From NCBI GenBank assembly GCA_903825285.1, contig CAIJZY010000010.1:1-64000 (forward strand): a stretch of DNA of 64,000 nucleotides. The letters run 5' to 3'. The notes under the pieces were generated by a model. It made no database searches, was not told the DNA's origin, and saw nothing but the letters and a program-made list of their open reading frames with translations. The DNA comes from an uncultured Opitutia bacterium. Lineage in GTDB: Bacteria; Verrucomicrobiota; Verrucomicrobiia; Opitutales; Opitutaceae. Each line of letters opens with the position of its first letter. Within the stretch, counting starts at the first letter, position 1. This document shows, in pieces, positions 20,613 through 28,449 of the stretch. Both the position numbers and the translations under genes were made by a program.

Positions 20613-20929
20613 ACCCGCCCGCCATGCCCCAGCGTCACCCGGTCACCACCCTCGCCTCCCTGCCGCCCGGCGCCAGCCGCGCCTTCACCATCGCCGGCCA
20701 GCGCATCGCGCTCTTCAACGTCGGCGGCACGATCCACGCCATGGAGGACACCTGCCCGCACGCCGGCGCGCCCCTGTCCGAGGGCCGGCTCGCCGGCTGC
20801 GTCGTCACCTGCCCGTGGCACGCCATCTCCTTCGACGTCTCCACGGGCTGCGTGCCCGGCCAGGCCGACCGCGCGCTGGCCACGTTCCCGGTCATCGTCA
20901 CCGGCGACCAGATCGAGATCGAACTCTGA
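20609..20929 (+). CDS. Rieske [2Fe-2S] ferredoxin-like protein
   Basis: 106 residues forming a single Rieske domain. The cluster ligands are Cys and His in CPHAG (about residues 50-54) and Cys and His in CPWHA (about 69-73), in the order of NirD/BphF-type small ferredoxins. It likely hands electrons to an oxygenase or reductase. The overlapping GTG at 20609 is one start; an ATG at 20624 (five residues shorter) is equally likely. No oxygenase follows directly; the PhyH dioxygenase downstream is on the other strand and uses 2-oxoglutarate instead. Confidence 0.9.
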   Translation: MNPPAMPQRHPVTTLASLPPGASRAFTIAGQRIALFNVGGTIHAMEDTCPHAGAPLSEGRLAGCVVTCPWHAISFDVSTGCVPGQADRALATFPVIVTGDQIEIEL

Positions 20930-20979
20930 GCTCCGCGCGGAGTTTGGCAACGGCATGCCCAGCCCCAGAGTGCAGCAGG

Positions 20980-21044
20980 AGGTGGGAGCGAGCTCGCTCG
21001 CGACCAACCGGCTCGAGCAGTCGCGAGCAAGCTCGCTCCCACCT
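20980..21044. repeat. REP-like palindrome, copy 2
   Basis: Inverted arms of 25 nt at 20980-21004 and 21020-21044 with a 15-nt centre; 24 of 25 positions match. The core GTGGGAGCGAGCTNGCTCGC is shared with copy 1 at 12866-12930. It lies between the convergent Rieske (+) and PhyH (-) genes and may also serve as a transcription stop. Confidence 0.9.
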
Positions 21045-21103
21045 TGGTCGGGGTGTGATCTCCGAATGGCGTGGTCTAAACTCCGCCGGCCCCGCGGGCC
21101 GGC

Positions 21104-21937
21104 TCAGTGCAGCGCGCCCTTCCAGCCTTCGCCGCAGGGGCCGCCGGAATTCTGCGCTTCCACGGCGTACTCGGTGCCGTCCATGCGGGTCAGCGGCTGG
21201 TAGCCGCCGGAGATCCGGCGGACGTCGCCGGCGGCATAGTGACAGATGAAGGAGCGGCGGAAGCGGTTCTTCGAGCGGTTCGGACCCGAGCCGTGGATCA
21301 GGCTGCCGTTGAAGAACAGGGTGTCGCCGGCCTTCATCGGCACGATCTGCGCCTTGAGGCCGGGCGGCACGGGAACGAAATGACTGGTGTAGCTGACGCG
21401 CGCGTCGGCCACCGACGGGCAGCTGATCTCGGCGTCGTGGGTCTTCGGCACCACGAGCAGCGCGCCATTCTCGTTGTCCGTGTCGTCGATGGCGGTCCAT
21501 GCCGCCACGCAGGTGCCCGGCTCCACGAGCAGGTAGAACTGGTCCTGGTGCAGGGCCTGGCCGCGCGCGCCGGGCGGCTTGAAATAAAACATGCTCTGCG
21601 CCGCCACGGGCTCCGCGCCCATGAACGCCCGGAGCCGGGCCGACACCCGCGGGTGCAGCATGAAGTCCTTCGCCCGCGCGTTGAACCGGTGCGGCATCAT
21701 CACCCGCGGATACTGGTAAAGCGGGTCGTCCGGATTCTGCACGCCATCCGCCACCGTCCGCGGCTCGTAGTAGCCCGGGACGCCCTCGGCATGCATCCGG
21801 GCGAACAGGTCGCGGATTTCCTGGACCTCGGCGGGGCTGAACACGCCCTTGGCCAGGATGTAGCCCTCGCGGGCAAAGAACTCCGCCTGGGCGCGGATTT
21901 CGGGATCGGGAGCGGCTGGGGTAAGGTCGGCAACCAT
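21104..21937 (-). CDS. Phytanoyl-CoA dioxygenase (PhyH) family protein
   Basis: 277-residue Fe(II)/2-oxoglutarate oxygenase. The iron facial triad is visible as HQD in ARGQALHQDQFYLLVEPGT (His and Asp, near residue 150) and the distal His in LIHGSGPNRS (near 225), followed by Arg residues that would bind 2-oxoglutarate. Substrates vary widely in this family, so the reaction is not assigned. Divergent from an AraC regulator with 79 nt between the start codons, which strongly suggests it is that regulator's target. Confidence 0.88.
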   Translation of the reverse strand: MVADLTPAAPDPEIRAQAEFFAREGYILAKGVFSPAEVQEIRDLFARMHAEGVPGYYEPRTVADGVQNPDDPLYQYPRVMMPHRFNARAKDFMLHPRVSARLRAFMGAEPVAAQSMFYFKPPGARGQALHQDQFYLLVEPGTCVAAWTAIDDTDNENGALLVVPKTHDAEISCPSVADARVSYTSHFVPVPPGLKAQIVPMKAGDTLFFNGSLIHGSGPNRSKNRFRRSFICHYAAGDVRRISGGYQPLTRMDGTEYAVEAQNSGGPCGEGWKGALH

Positions 21938-22016
21938 GCGAATAGCCTAGCATCGGTACGCAAAATCGCCAATAAACCGCCCCGCCAAATACCTATAATA
22001 TCCTCCTGCATCCGCC

Positions 22017-22847
22017 ATGCCCCTCCGCCCCAATACCCCGGCTCCCCCACCCGGCATGCTGGTCACCGGGCGGTTCGACAAGGGCCCGCGCTACCACACG
22101 TTCCGCGCGCACGGCACGCGGGACTGGCTGCTGATCTTCACGCGCAACGGGTGCGGCCGTTTCCGGCACGGGGCGGGTGAGCGGGTGGTGCAGCGGGACG
22201 ACCTGGTGCTCCTGCGCCCCGGGGTGCGCCACGACTACAGGACGGCGCCCGGGCACCGGCGCTGGGACCTGCAGTGGGCGCACTTCCTGCCCCGCCCCGG
22301 CTGGCTGCCCTGGCTGGATTGGCCGGAGGTCGCGCCGGGGGTCCTGCACCTGTCGCTGCGCGGCCACGAGTCGGCGGACCTGATTGGAAGGCGCTTGGCC
22401 GATGTCATCCGGCTCAACGCCGGGCCGAGCCGCCAGCGCGAGGCGCTGGCGCTGAACGCACTCGAGGAAATCCTGCTATGGTGCGACCTGGCCAATCCCC
22501 GGCGCGAGACCGCCGGGCTCGACAGCCGGATCCGCCACTCGCTCGAGTTCATCTGCGAGCGCTTCGCCGAGCCGCTCCCCGTCGCGCGCATCGCCGCGCA
22601 CTGCGGCCTGTCGCCGTCGCGCTTCGCCCACCTCTTCCGCGCCCAGACCGGCGAGACGCCGCAGCGCTACCTGGAACTGCAGCGGCTGAACCGCGCCCGC
22701 GAGCTGCTGGAGTTCACCCAGGAGCCGGTCGCCGCGATCGCCCGGTCCGTGGGCTTCGACAACCCGTTCTACTTCACGCTGCGGTTCAAGCGCCACGGCG
22801 GCCTCAGTCCCCGCGCCTGGCGCCGCCGCCGCCGCGAGGTTGCGTGA
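22017..22847 (+). CDS. AraC-family regulator, divergent from PhyH gene
   Basis: 276 residues. The N-terminal cupin sensor (about 10-150) has a beta-rich [17 protein letters not shown] and [10 protein letters not shown], which resembles sugar- or metabolite-sensing AraC proteins. The C-terminal HTH_18 (about 175-270) has [20 protein letters not shown] and the ending [20 protein letters not shown]. The shared 79-nt upstream gap is AT-rich (around 21990) and probably carries both promoters. It likely controls the PhyH gene in response to a small ligand, which is unknown. Confidence 0.9.
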   Translation: MPLRPNTPAPPPGMLVTGRFDKGPRYHTFRAHGTRDWLLIFTRNGCGRFRHGAGERVVQRDDLVLLRPGVRHDYRTAPGHRRWDLQWAHFLPRPGWLPWLDWPEVAPGVLHLSLRGHESADLIGRRLADVIRLNAGPSRQREALALNALEEILLWCDLANPRRETAGLDSRIRHSLEFICERFAEPLPVARIAAHCGLSPSRFAHLFRAQTGETPQRYLELQRLNRARELLEFTQEPVAAIARSVGFDNPFYFTLRFKRHGGLSPRAWRRRRREVA

Positions 22848-22891
22848 TTTTTTCGGTTACATTTCGCGCAATCTTGGCCCAACTTTCCCCC

Positions 22892-23230
22892 ATGACTTTC
22901 CCCGCCGCCCTCCTCGCGCTCCTGCCCAGCATCGGCGGGGGCGAGATGGTGGTCGTGCTGGCCGTCGTGCTGCTGCTCTTCGGCGGCGACAAGATGCCGC
23001 AGCTCGCCAAGGGCATCGGCCGCGCCGTCCGCGAGTTCAAGAAGGCCGCCGGCGACGTCGAGAAGGAGTTCAAGCGCGCGCTGGACGAGGTGCCGGACAG
23101 CCCGCCCTTGCCCAAGCCCACCCTCGTCCGCCCGCCGTCGCCCCCACCCCCCGCGCCTGCCGCGCCCTCCGCGCCACCGGTCGCCCCCGTCCGCAACGAG
23201 CCGCCGCCGGGGACCACGCCCGCCCCGTGA
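22892..23230 (+). CDS. tatA: Twin-arginine translocase TatA/TatE-like subunit
   Basis: 112 residues. A short N-terminal membrane segment (about 15-32, [18 protein letters not shown]) is followed by the family hinge [20 protein letters not shown] and an amphipathic helix rich in Lys/Glu. A long Pro-rich tail follows (about 70-112). TatA multimers form the pore for folded, twin-arginine-tagged proteins. No tatC is adjacent. The stop codon overlaps the start of the Smr gene. Confidence 0.9.
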   Translation: MTFPAALLALLPSIGGGEMVVVLAVVLLLFGGDKMPQLAKGIGRAVREFKKAAGDVEKEFKRALDEVPDSPPLPKPTLVRPPSPPPPAPAAPSAPPVAPVRNEPPPGTTPAP

Positions 23231-23514
23231 ATGCGTCCCGGTCAGTCGAAGTCCCGCCGGTGACCCTGCCCATCACCGGCGAACTCGACCTGCACACCTT
23301 CGATCCCCGCGACCTGGACGAGCTCATCCCCGCCTACCTGACCGAATGCGCCGCGCGCCACCTGCGTCGCGTCCGCCTCATCCACGGCAAGGGCACCGGA
23401 CGGCTCCGGGTGCGCGTCCATCACCTGCTCCAGCAGTCCCCGCTCGTCCGCGCCTACCGGCTCGGCGACGAGACCTCCGGCTCCTGGGGCGCCACCCTCG
23501 TCGACCTCCGCTGA
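23227..23514 (+). CDS. Smr domain protein
   Basis: 95 residues, essentially a bare Smr domain: [20 protein letters not shown] at the start and the loop [12 protein letters not shown] near residue 60. Smr domains are nucleic-acid endonucleases or nicking enzymes; the LDxH and HGxGxG motifs are both intact. The start is the GTG at 23227, overlapping the tatA stop by 4 nt. The stop overlaps the start of the next gene (ATGA). Translationally coupled three-gene run tatA-smr-phosphodiesterase. Confidence 0.87.
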   Translation: MNASRSVEVPPVTLPITGELDLHTFDPRDLDELIPAYLTECAARHLRRVRLIHGKGTGRLRVRVHHLLQQSPLVRAYRLGDETSGSWGATLVDLR

Positions 23515-24749
23515 TGAACCTCGCCCGCCCCCTCGGCCTCGTCCTTCTCGCCCTCGCGCTCGGCTGGGGCGCCGGTTGCGTCACCTCGCCTGAAAGCGCG
23601 CCGCCGCCGACCCTGGTCCTGATCTCGATGGATGGCTTCCGCTGGGACTACTGCGCCCGGCATCCCGCGGAGACGCCGAACCTCCGGCAGCTGATGCAGG
23701 AGGGCTGCTCGGCCCGGGCCCTGATCCCGGTCTATCCCGCGAACACGTTTCCCAATCACTACGCGATCGTCACCGGCCTGTATCCGGCCCACCACGGCAT
23801 CATCAACAACGACATGTTCGACCCCGTGACGCAGCGGTTCTTCCACAGCAAGAGCCCGGCGTCCGTGCACGACGGCCAGTGGTGGGGCGGCGAGCCGATC
23901 TGGGTCACCGCCGTCAAGCAGGGCCACCCGTCCGCCAGCTCCTTCTGGGTGGGCTCGGAGGCGCCGATCGAGGGCGTGCGGCCCACCTTCTGGCGGCCGT
24001 ACGACGAGCGGGTCCCGTTCGAGCAGCGCCTGGACGAGTTCTCGCGCTGGCTGCACCTGCCGCCCGACCAGCGCCCCCTCGTGATCACGTTCTACCTCGA
24101 GGAGACCAATTCCGTGGGCCACAAGTTCGGCCCCGACTCGCCCGAGCTCGCCGCCACCGTGAAGCTGCTGGATGCGCGCGTCGGCGCCATCCGCGACCGG
24201 CTCCGCGCGGAGCACCGGGCGGGCAACCTCGTGATCGTGTCGGACCACGGCATGACGAACATCAGCGCCGAGCGCGTGATCCTGCTCGACGACTACCTCG
24301 ACCTGAGCTCGGTGCAGCTGGATTTCTACGGGCCGGTGGCGGGACTCCGTCCACTGGAGGGCTCGGCCGAGTCCATCGTGCGCGCGCTGTCCGCCCTGCC
24401 CCACGCCAAGGCGTACCTGAGCCGCGACCTGCCCGAGCGTTTCCACCTGCGGGACAACCCCCGCATCCCGCCGGTCTGGATCGTGGTCGACGAGGGCTGG
24501 GAAATCGACACGCACAAGCACTTCGAGTTGATCCGGCAGAAATTCAACCACGGCGACCATGGCTTCGATCCGGCCAATGCCGCGATGCGGGGCATCCTCA
24601 TCGCCAACGGACCCTCCTTCCGGAGCGGCGTGGTGATCGACCCGGTGGAAAACATCCACATCTACAACCTGCTCTGCGCCGCGCTGCGGCTGAAGCCGGC
24701 CGCGAACGACGGCGACGACCGCCTCGCCCGCGCCTTCCTGCGGGAATAG
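23514..24749 (+). CDS. Nucleotide pyrophosphatase/phosphodiesterase-type lipoprotein
   Basis: 411 residues of the alkaline phosphatase superfamily, ENPP type. The signal peptide ends with a lipobox (GWGAGC, Cys about residue 22), so it is a membrane-anchored envelope enzyme. The metal and nucleophile residues are readable: Asp in ISMDGFRWD, Thr in NTFPNHYAIVTGLYP, Asp/His in the HKFGPDSPE region, SDHGM, and the last His in GDHGFDPANAAM. It likely cleaves phosphodiester or pyrophosphate bonds of nucleotides. The start at 23514 overlaps the Smr stop. Confidence 0.9.
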   Translation: MNLARPLGLVLLALALGWGAGCVTSPESAPPPTLVLISMDGFRWDYCARHPAETPNLRQLMQEGCSARALIPVYPANTFPNHYAIVTGLYPAHHGIINNDMFDPVTQRFFHSKSPASVHDGQWWGGEPIWVTAVKQGHPSASSFWVGSEAPIEGVRPTFWRPYDERVPFEQRLDEFSRWLHLPPDQRPLVITFYLEETNSVGHKFGPDSPELAATVKLLDARVGAIRDRLRAEHRAGNLVIVSDHGMTNISAERVILLDDYLDLSSVQLDFYGPVAGLRPLEGSAESIVRALSALPHAKAYLSRDLPERFHLRDNPRIPPVWIVVDEGWEIDTHKHFELIRQKFNHGDHGFDPANAAMRGILIANGPSFRSGVVIDPVENIHIYNLLCAALRLKPAANDGDDRLARAFLRE

Positions 24750-24762
24750 TTGAGCGGCGCTC

Positions 24763-24889
24763 AGGGCAGAGGTCAGGGACCAGACGTCAGAGGTCAGTTT
24801 CATGAAACGACATCGCGGTGTGCTGACGCCGGCTGCAGCCCCAGGTCTAGTTACTGACGTCTGCCATCTGATCCCTGACCTCTGTCTGG
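24763..24889. repeat. Inverted repeat of CAGAGGTCAGGG type
   Basis: The arms at about 24763-24799 and 24853-24889 are largely complementary: CAGAGGTCAGGGACCAGA on the left, and the complement CAGAGGTCAGGGATCAGA on the right. A 53-nt centre separates them. It sits directly after the phosphodiesterase gene and may terminate its transcript. Not the same family as the CACGAA repeats. Confidence 0.8.
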
Positions 24890-25000
24890 CGGCCTTTGCC
24901 CGGCAGCCGTTCATCCGGGCGGGATGCCGTTCCTCCAAAACGTGCGTTTCGGATGAAACTTTTCCCGCGTCGGCGAGTTATAGGGGCAACAACCAATCCT

Positions 25001-25246
25001 ATGTTCTCGCTCTCATCCGTCATGAAACTCATCTCCCTTCTCTCCGTCGCCGCCCTCGTGGGCCTGGGCGTTTCCGTCCTCGATTTCACCTTTGTCGCCC
25101 CGCCGCTGGGACTTTACGCGGTGACGGCCTGCATCCTCTTCCTGCTCGGCGTGGTCCGGGACTATGCCCCGCGCCGCCCGTACTGGCAGCCCCGGCCCAG
25201 TCCGCTGGTCCGCTTCCCGACGCAGGCTGAGCGCCTGGCGGCCTGA
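25001..25246 (+). CDS. Small membrane protein (hypothetical)
   Basis: 81 residues from the ATG at 25001, or 74 from the in-frame ATG at 25022; the second gives the cleaner start MKLISLLSVAALVGLGVSVL. Two hydrophobic stretches (roughly residues 8-27 and 36-54 counting from 25001) and a basic, Pro-rich C-terminus (RPYWQPRPSPLVRFPTQ). No family recognised. It could be a two-pass inner-membrane protein. The codon use matches the neighbours, which supports a real gene. Confidence 0.6.
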   Translation: MFSLSSVMKLISLLSVAALVGLGVSVLDFTFVAPPLGLYAVTACILFLLGVVRDYAPRRPYWQPRPSPLVRFPTQAERLAA

Positions 25247-25335
25247 GTCGGGCCGGGCGCCACTTATCCTGCCCCGGCGCCACCAGTCACGGCAGGATTG
25301 TTTTCATCGCCGCTCCCGGTCAAGCTGCGGGGACG

Positions 25336-25881
25336 ATGAAAACCAACGTTACCTACGGCTTCTTCATAGCGCTCGGCGGCATGGTCCTCACCCTGGCGCT
25401 ATACTTCCTCGGATTTCATTCCGAGGCGTCCAAGCTCCCCGCCGCCCAGTGGATCGGCTTCTTCGGCTTTCTCGCGATCGCGATCTCCCTGATCGTGGCC
25501 GGCCAGAAGGCCCGTCGGTCCGAGACTCCGGCGGAGGAAGGGTTTTCCTACGGTCGTGGGATGGGTGCCGGCGCGGGCATTGCGTTTTTCTCGGCGTTGT
25601 TCGGCATCGCGACCACGTTGCTCTACTTCGGCGTGATCAACCCGAACCTGGTCGAGCTCATGGTGCAGGCCCAGCTCGACAAGCTGGAGGCCAAGGGCCT
25701 CAGCGGCGCGCAGATTGACCAGGCGGAGAAGTTCATCCGCTTCAGCATGAAGCCGGCTGTCATGGCCGTCTCCAATTTCATCTTCATCATGCTCATCGGC
25801 ACCATCATCTCGCTCATCTCCTCCGCCTTCCTGAAACGGCCGGCGCCGGAAGTCACCGAAGAGACGCCGCCCAGCGTCTGA
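25336..25881 (+). CDS. DUF4199 domain-containing membrane protein
   Basis: 181 residues with four predicted membrane segments (about 8-27, 35-55, 72-95 and 140-165) and a charged amphipathic stretch (LDKLEAKGLSGAQIDQAEKF) between the third and fourth. The layout and the short start MKTNVTYGFFIALGGMVL match DUF4199 proteins, which are common in Bacteroidota and Verrucomicrobiota and of unknown function. Followed by a strong bidirectional terminator. Confidence 0.8.
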   Translation: MKTNVTYGFFIALGGMVLTLALYFLGFHSEASKLPAAQWIGFFGFLAIAISLIVAGQKARRSETPAEEGFSYGRGMGAGAGIAFFSALFGIATTLLYFGVINPNLVELMVQAQLDKLEAKGLSGAQIDQAEKFIRFSMKPAVMAVSNFIFIMLIGTIISLISSAFLKRPAPEVTEETPPSV

Positions 25882-25907
25882 GCCCATTGGCGCGGTAACC
25901 ACCGCCA

Positions 25908-25950
25908 ACAAAAACAGCCGGGACCCGAACGGGTCCCGGCTGTTTGCTTT
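25908..25950. terminator. Bidirectional intrinsic terminator
   Basis: The stem AACAGCCGGGACCC / GGGTCCCGGCTGTT (up to 15 bp) has a GAAC loop, an A-run on the left and GCTTTT on the right. It separates the convergent DUF4199 (+) and PDZ-protein (-) genes. Confidence 0.9.
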
Positions 25951-25968
25951 TCACACACACCAATAGCG

Positions 25969-26991
25969 TCAGAACACCTGCGCGCGGGGAGCCGCGGGCG
26001 GCTCGCTCGGCAGCGGCATCGCGATCTTTGACTTCGTGGGCGGGGCCATCTCGACCTTGCTGCCCTGGAAATCCTCGTCGGTCTGGAAGCTGAACTCCTG
26101 CATGCCCTCGAGCTTTTCGAGGCGCTCGCGGACGTCGGCCGGCATCGCCTTGCGCTCCTCGGGCGTGGTCACCGGTCCGGAGAAGACCTGGTCGCCCTTG
26201 GCGTTCTTCGCGACCAGCGTCTTGTGCCCGTCCTTGGTCGTGAGCTCGAGGCTGCCCGCGTCGTCCGTGAAGACCATGTTGGTGTTGGCCGTGCTCACCG
26301 TGGTCGTGTGCATGCCGGGCGTGGTGGCCTGGCGCTGGATGCGGATCTGGCGCTTCGGCTGGCCCGGTTCATCGGCTGGCCCGCGCTGGATGAGCGAGAG
26401 CACGCGGTCCATTTCCTCCGGGCCCGCGCCGGGCAGCTGGTCGGGGCCGAACGGGACGTTGAAGACCTCGTTGAAGCCGTGCTCCCCGGTGTTGAAGACC
26501 AGCTTCGGCGCCTCGTGCTTGCCGAGCTTCACCTTGGCCGTGGTCTCCTTGCCGACGCGGATGAAGGTGAGCGTGACCTCGTCGCCCTCCTTGTGGTTGC
26601 GGATCAACACGGCGAGCTGGCGCGCCTCGATCAGGAGCTGGTCATCCAGCTTCACCAGCACGTCATTCGCCTTGAGCGCTGTGGCCGCCGGGCTGTCCGG
26701 GGCGATCACGCGCACGATCAGGCCCGTGCCGGCCGGCAGGCCGAGCTGGTCCGCCAACGTGGGATCCGTGGGCCGCGTCTCCACGCCGAGAAAGGTCACG
26801 TTTTCCATCTCCCGCGGACCGCCCGCGTGGAAGAAGTGCATGTTGCCAGAGCCGGCGTCGGGGCCGACCAGCACGCGGAGCTGCTTTTGCTCGTGCATCG
26901 CCGAACCCGGGCCCGGGTCGGCGGCCTGCAGCGCGGGCAGCATCACGGCGAGGCCGGCGACGGGAAGAAGATGACAGAACAGTGTTTTCAT
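25969..26991 (-). CDS. Exported PDZ-domain protein
   Basis: 340 residues. The signal peptide is about 1-23 (MKTLFCHLLPVAGLAVMLPA then LQAA). One PDZ domain (about 55-140) is seen in FLGVETRPTDPTLADQLGLP, GLIVRVIAPDSPAATALKAN and DVLVKLDDQLLIEARQLAVL. The C-terminal 200 residues are polar, with no protease domain, so it is not a DegP/HtrA. Third gene after an ECF sigma and anti-sigma pair; it may be the sensor or effector of that stress system. The start at 26991 gives a clean signal peptide; upstream codons do not. Confidence 0.85.
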   Translation of the reverse strand: MKTLFCHLLPVAGLAVMLPALQAADPGPGSAMHEQKQLRVLVGPDAGSGNMHFFHAGGPREMENVTFLGVETRPTDPTLADQLGLPAGTGLIVRVIAPDSPAATALKANDVLVKLDDQLLIEARQLAVLIRNHKEGDEVTLTFIRVGKETTAKVKLGKHEAPKLVFNTGEHGFNEVFNVPFGPDQLPGAGPEEMDRVLSLIQRGPADEPGQPKRQIRIQRQATTPGMHTTTVSTANTNMVFTDDAGSLELTTKDGHKTLVAKNAKGDQVFSGPVTTPEERKAMPADVRERLEKLEGMQEFSFQTDEDFQGSKVEMAPPTKSKIAMPLPSEPPAAPRAQVF

Positions 26992-27029
26992 GGGATGGGA
27001 CGGATGGGTTTTGATCGGAGGGTTTGGGT

Positions 27030-27485
27030 TTACTGGAAACTGACGGGCACGACGTGCTCGACGGTCCGCGGCATGCTCCAGCGCAGCGAGGCCTGCGTGC
27101 GGGGATCCTTCCACGTGATGGTGTCCACATAGGAGCCACGGTAACGGCGCACGGTGGTGCCGTCGTTGAGGGTGAGCAGGCCCTCGTCCCGGAGGTCGTA
27201 GAGCACGTTCTCCGCGGACACCGGCTTGTATTTCGCGGCCACCGGGGCCACCGCAGGAATCTTGGCGATTGCCGCCGGCGGGCCCGCGACCGGCGCAGTC
27301 GTCTGCTTCAGCGGCCCGAGCAGCAGGAAGCCCAGCAGGGCGGCCGCCAGCGGCAGCGCCGCCCAGGCCCAGGTCCGACGCGGCGCGCCCAGAGCGCGCT
27401 TCACCCGCGCGAACGCCACCGGCGACGGCGCGAGGGGGCGCAGGCGCTTCAACTCGGCTTCGAGTTCGAGAAGTTCGTTATCCAT
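27030..27485 (-). CDS. Probable anti-sigma factor (single-pass membrane protein)
   Basis: 151 residues. The short N-terminal cytoplasmic part (MDNELLELEAELKRLRPLAP) is acidic and helical. One membrane segment (about 39-57, WAWAALPLAAALLGFLLLG) precedes a periplasmic C-terminal domain (about 85-151). No zinc HxxxCxxC motif was seen, so it is not a ZAS-type anti-sigma. The call rests on topology and on its start overlapping the ECF sigma stop by 8 nt, the usual arrangement for cognate pairs. Confidence 0.65.
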   Translation of the reverse strand: MDNELLELEAELKRLRPLAPSPVAFARVKRALGAPRRTWAWAALPLAAALLGFLLLGPLKQTTAPVAGPPAAIAKIPAVAPVAAKYKPVSAENVLYDLRDEGLLTLNDGTTVRRYRGSYVDTITWKDPRTQASLRWSMPRTVEHVVPVSFQ

Positions 27486-28029
27486 GGCAGTCGGCGGCGG
27501 TCAGGGCCTCGCGGAGCGCCTCGAGCGCGTAGCGATAGCGCGAGGCCGCCGTGTTGGGGGAGATTTCAAGCCGGGCGGCGATCTGCGCGAAGGTGAGGTC
27601 GCCCCAGATCTTGAGCGTGAGCACCTCGCGCTGCTCCAGGGGCAGCCGGCGCAGGGCCGACTCGATCGCCTGCCGGCGCTCCGCGCCCTCGAGCGGGATC
27701 TCGAAAAGGGGCTCCGCAGCATCTCCGCCGCCCTCCGCGTGCTCCTCCCGGACGCCGCGGCGGGCGTTGCTCCGGGCCAGGTCGATGGCGGCGCGGCGGA
27801 CCGAAGTGTACAGCAGCGCCTGCCGCTCGCCGCCCAGGTGGCGCTGGTGACGCCAGAAGCGCACGAAGGCCTCTTGGACCACATCCTCGGCGTCGGCGAG
27901 CGAACGGCTCCACTGACGCGCGCAGAGCAGCAGTCTTGGGCCATAACGCTCAAACCAGTCTTTCCAGGATTCATCGTCGGGAACGTCCTCCATGCGGGTG
28001 GTCGTGGGGGCTTTCCTGAAGAGCGTCAT
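27478..28029 (-). CDS. ECF RNA polymerase sigma factor
   Basis: 183 residues from the ATG at 28029, or 171 from the ATG at 27993. Region 2 has WFERYGPRLLLCARQWSRS then DAEDVVQEAFVRFWRH (core binding and -10 recognition). Region 4 has LRRLPLEQREVLTLKIWGDL then TFAQIAARLEISPNTAASRY (-35 recognition helix). Group is not assignable by eye. It heads an operon with the anti-sigma and the PDZ protein and presumably controls it. Confidence 0.92.
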   Translation of the reverse strand: MTLFRKAPTTTRMEDVPDDESWKDWFERYGPRLLLCARQWSRSLADAEDVVQEAFVRFWRHQRHLGGERQALLYTSVRRAAIDLARSNARRGVREEHAEGGGDAAEPLFEIPLEGAERRQAIESALRRLPLEQREVLTLKIWGDLTFAQIAARLEISPNTAASRYRYALEALREALTAADCHG

Positions 28030-28088
28030 CGTCAGGGTAATTTGTCTATCCTCAGCCCGAAAAGTTTCCCCGGCCATCCAAACCGGCA

Positions 28089-28118
28089 TAAAAAAAGACC
28101 CGGATTTCTCCGGGTCTT
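28089..28118 (-). terminator. Intrinsic terminator of the small membrane-protein gene
   Basis: The stem AAGACCCGGA / TCCGGGTCTT (28095-28104 and 28109-28118) is followed, on the minus strand, by a run of seven U. It lies just downstream of the gene ending at 28154 and upstream of the ECF sigma start. Confidence 0.9.
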
Positions 28119-28153
28119 CGCAAGGGTGTCTGCACCCGCCTGCTCGTCGGTGC

Positions 28154-28339
28154 TTACCGGCTAAACAGGCTCTTCCAGGTGATGCGGTATTCGAGGCCGA
28201 CAACGGCCAGAAGCGCAGCCACCGCACCCAGACCGACGAGGCTGTCAGCGGTCAGGGAGACTTGGGTACGAGAAAGCAGGTAGGCAGCAGCGCCAGTAAG
28301 GGCGAGGGACACTGCCAATGTAACGATTTGGTTCTTCAT
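28154..28339 (-). CDS. Small two-pass membrane protein (hypothetical)
   Basis: 61 residues from the ATG at 28339. Two hydrophobic segments (about 3-20, QIVTLAVSLALTGAAAYLL, and about 31-51, LVGLGAVAALLAVVGLEY) and a basic C-terminal tail (RITWKSLFSR). No family recognised. It has its own terminator and is divergent from the LysR gene, so it is a plausible LysR target. Small size makes the coding call less certain, but terminator placement and codon use support it. Confidence 0.6.
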   Translation of the reverse strand: MKNQIVTLAVSLALTGAAAYLLSRTQVSLTADSLVGLGAVAALLAVVGLEYRITWKSLFSR

Positions 28340-28379
28340 GATATGCATTTGGTTTGTTCGCCGACCCACTCGGATCGAC

Positions 28380-28440
28380 GTGCATAGAATACGGCATACC
28401 ATACAATAGTTGAAATACACTCTATCTATGCATACCATAG
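28380..28440. promoter_or_regulatory. Possible LysR operator between divergent genes
   Basis: The AT-rich gap between the small membrane gene and the LysR gene has two direct copies of GCATACCATA (28394-28403 and 28430-28439) and two ATAG boxes exactly 22 nt apart (28384 and 28406), the spacing of ATAG boxes in OxyR sites. The matching CTAT half-sites are poor. An ATAG-N12-CTAT dyad also occurs (28406-28425). Role inferred from position. Confidence 0.35.
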
Positions 28441-28449
28441 TCTTATCCT

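Noticed and set aside
28384-28420. Full OxyR binding site
   Set aside because: The ATAG boxes have the right 22-nt spacing, but both CTAT partners match poorly, so only a weak operator call is made.
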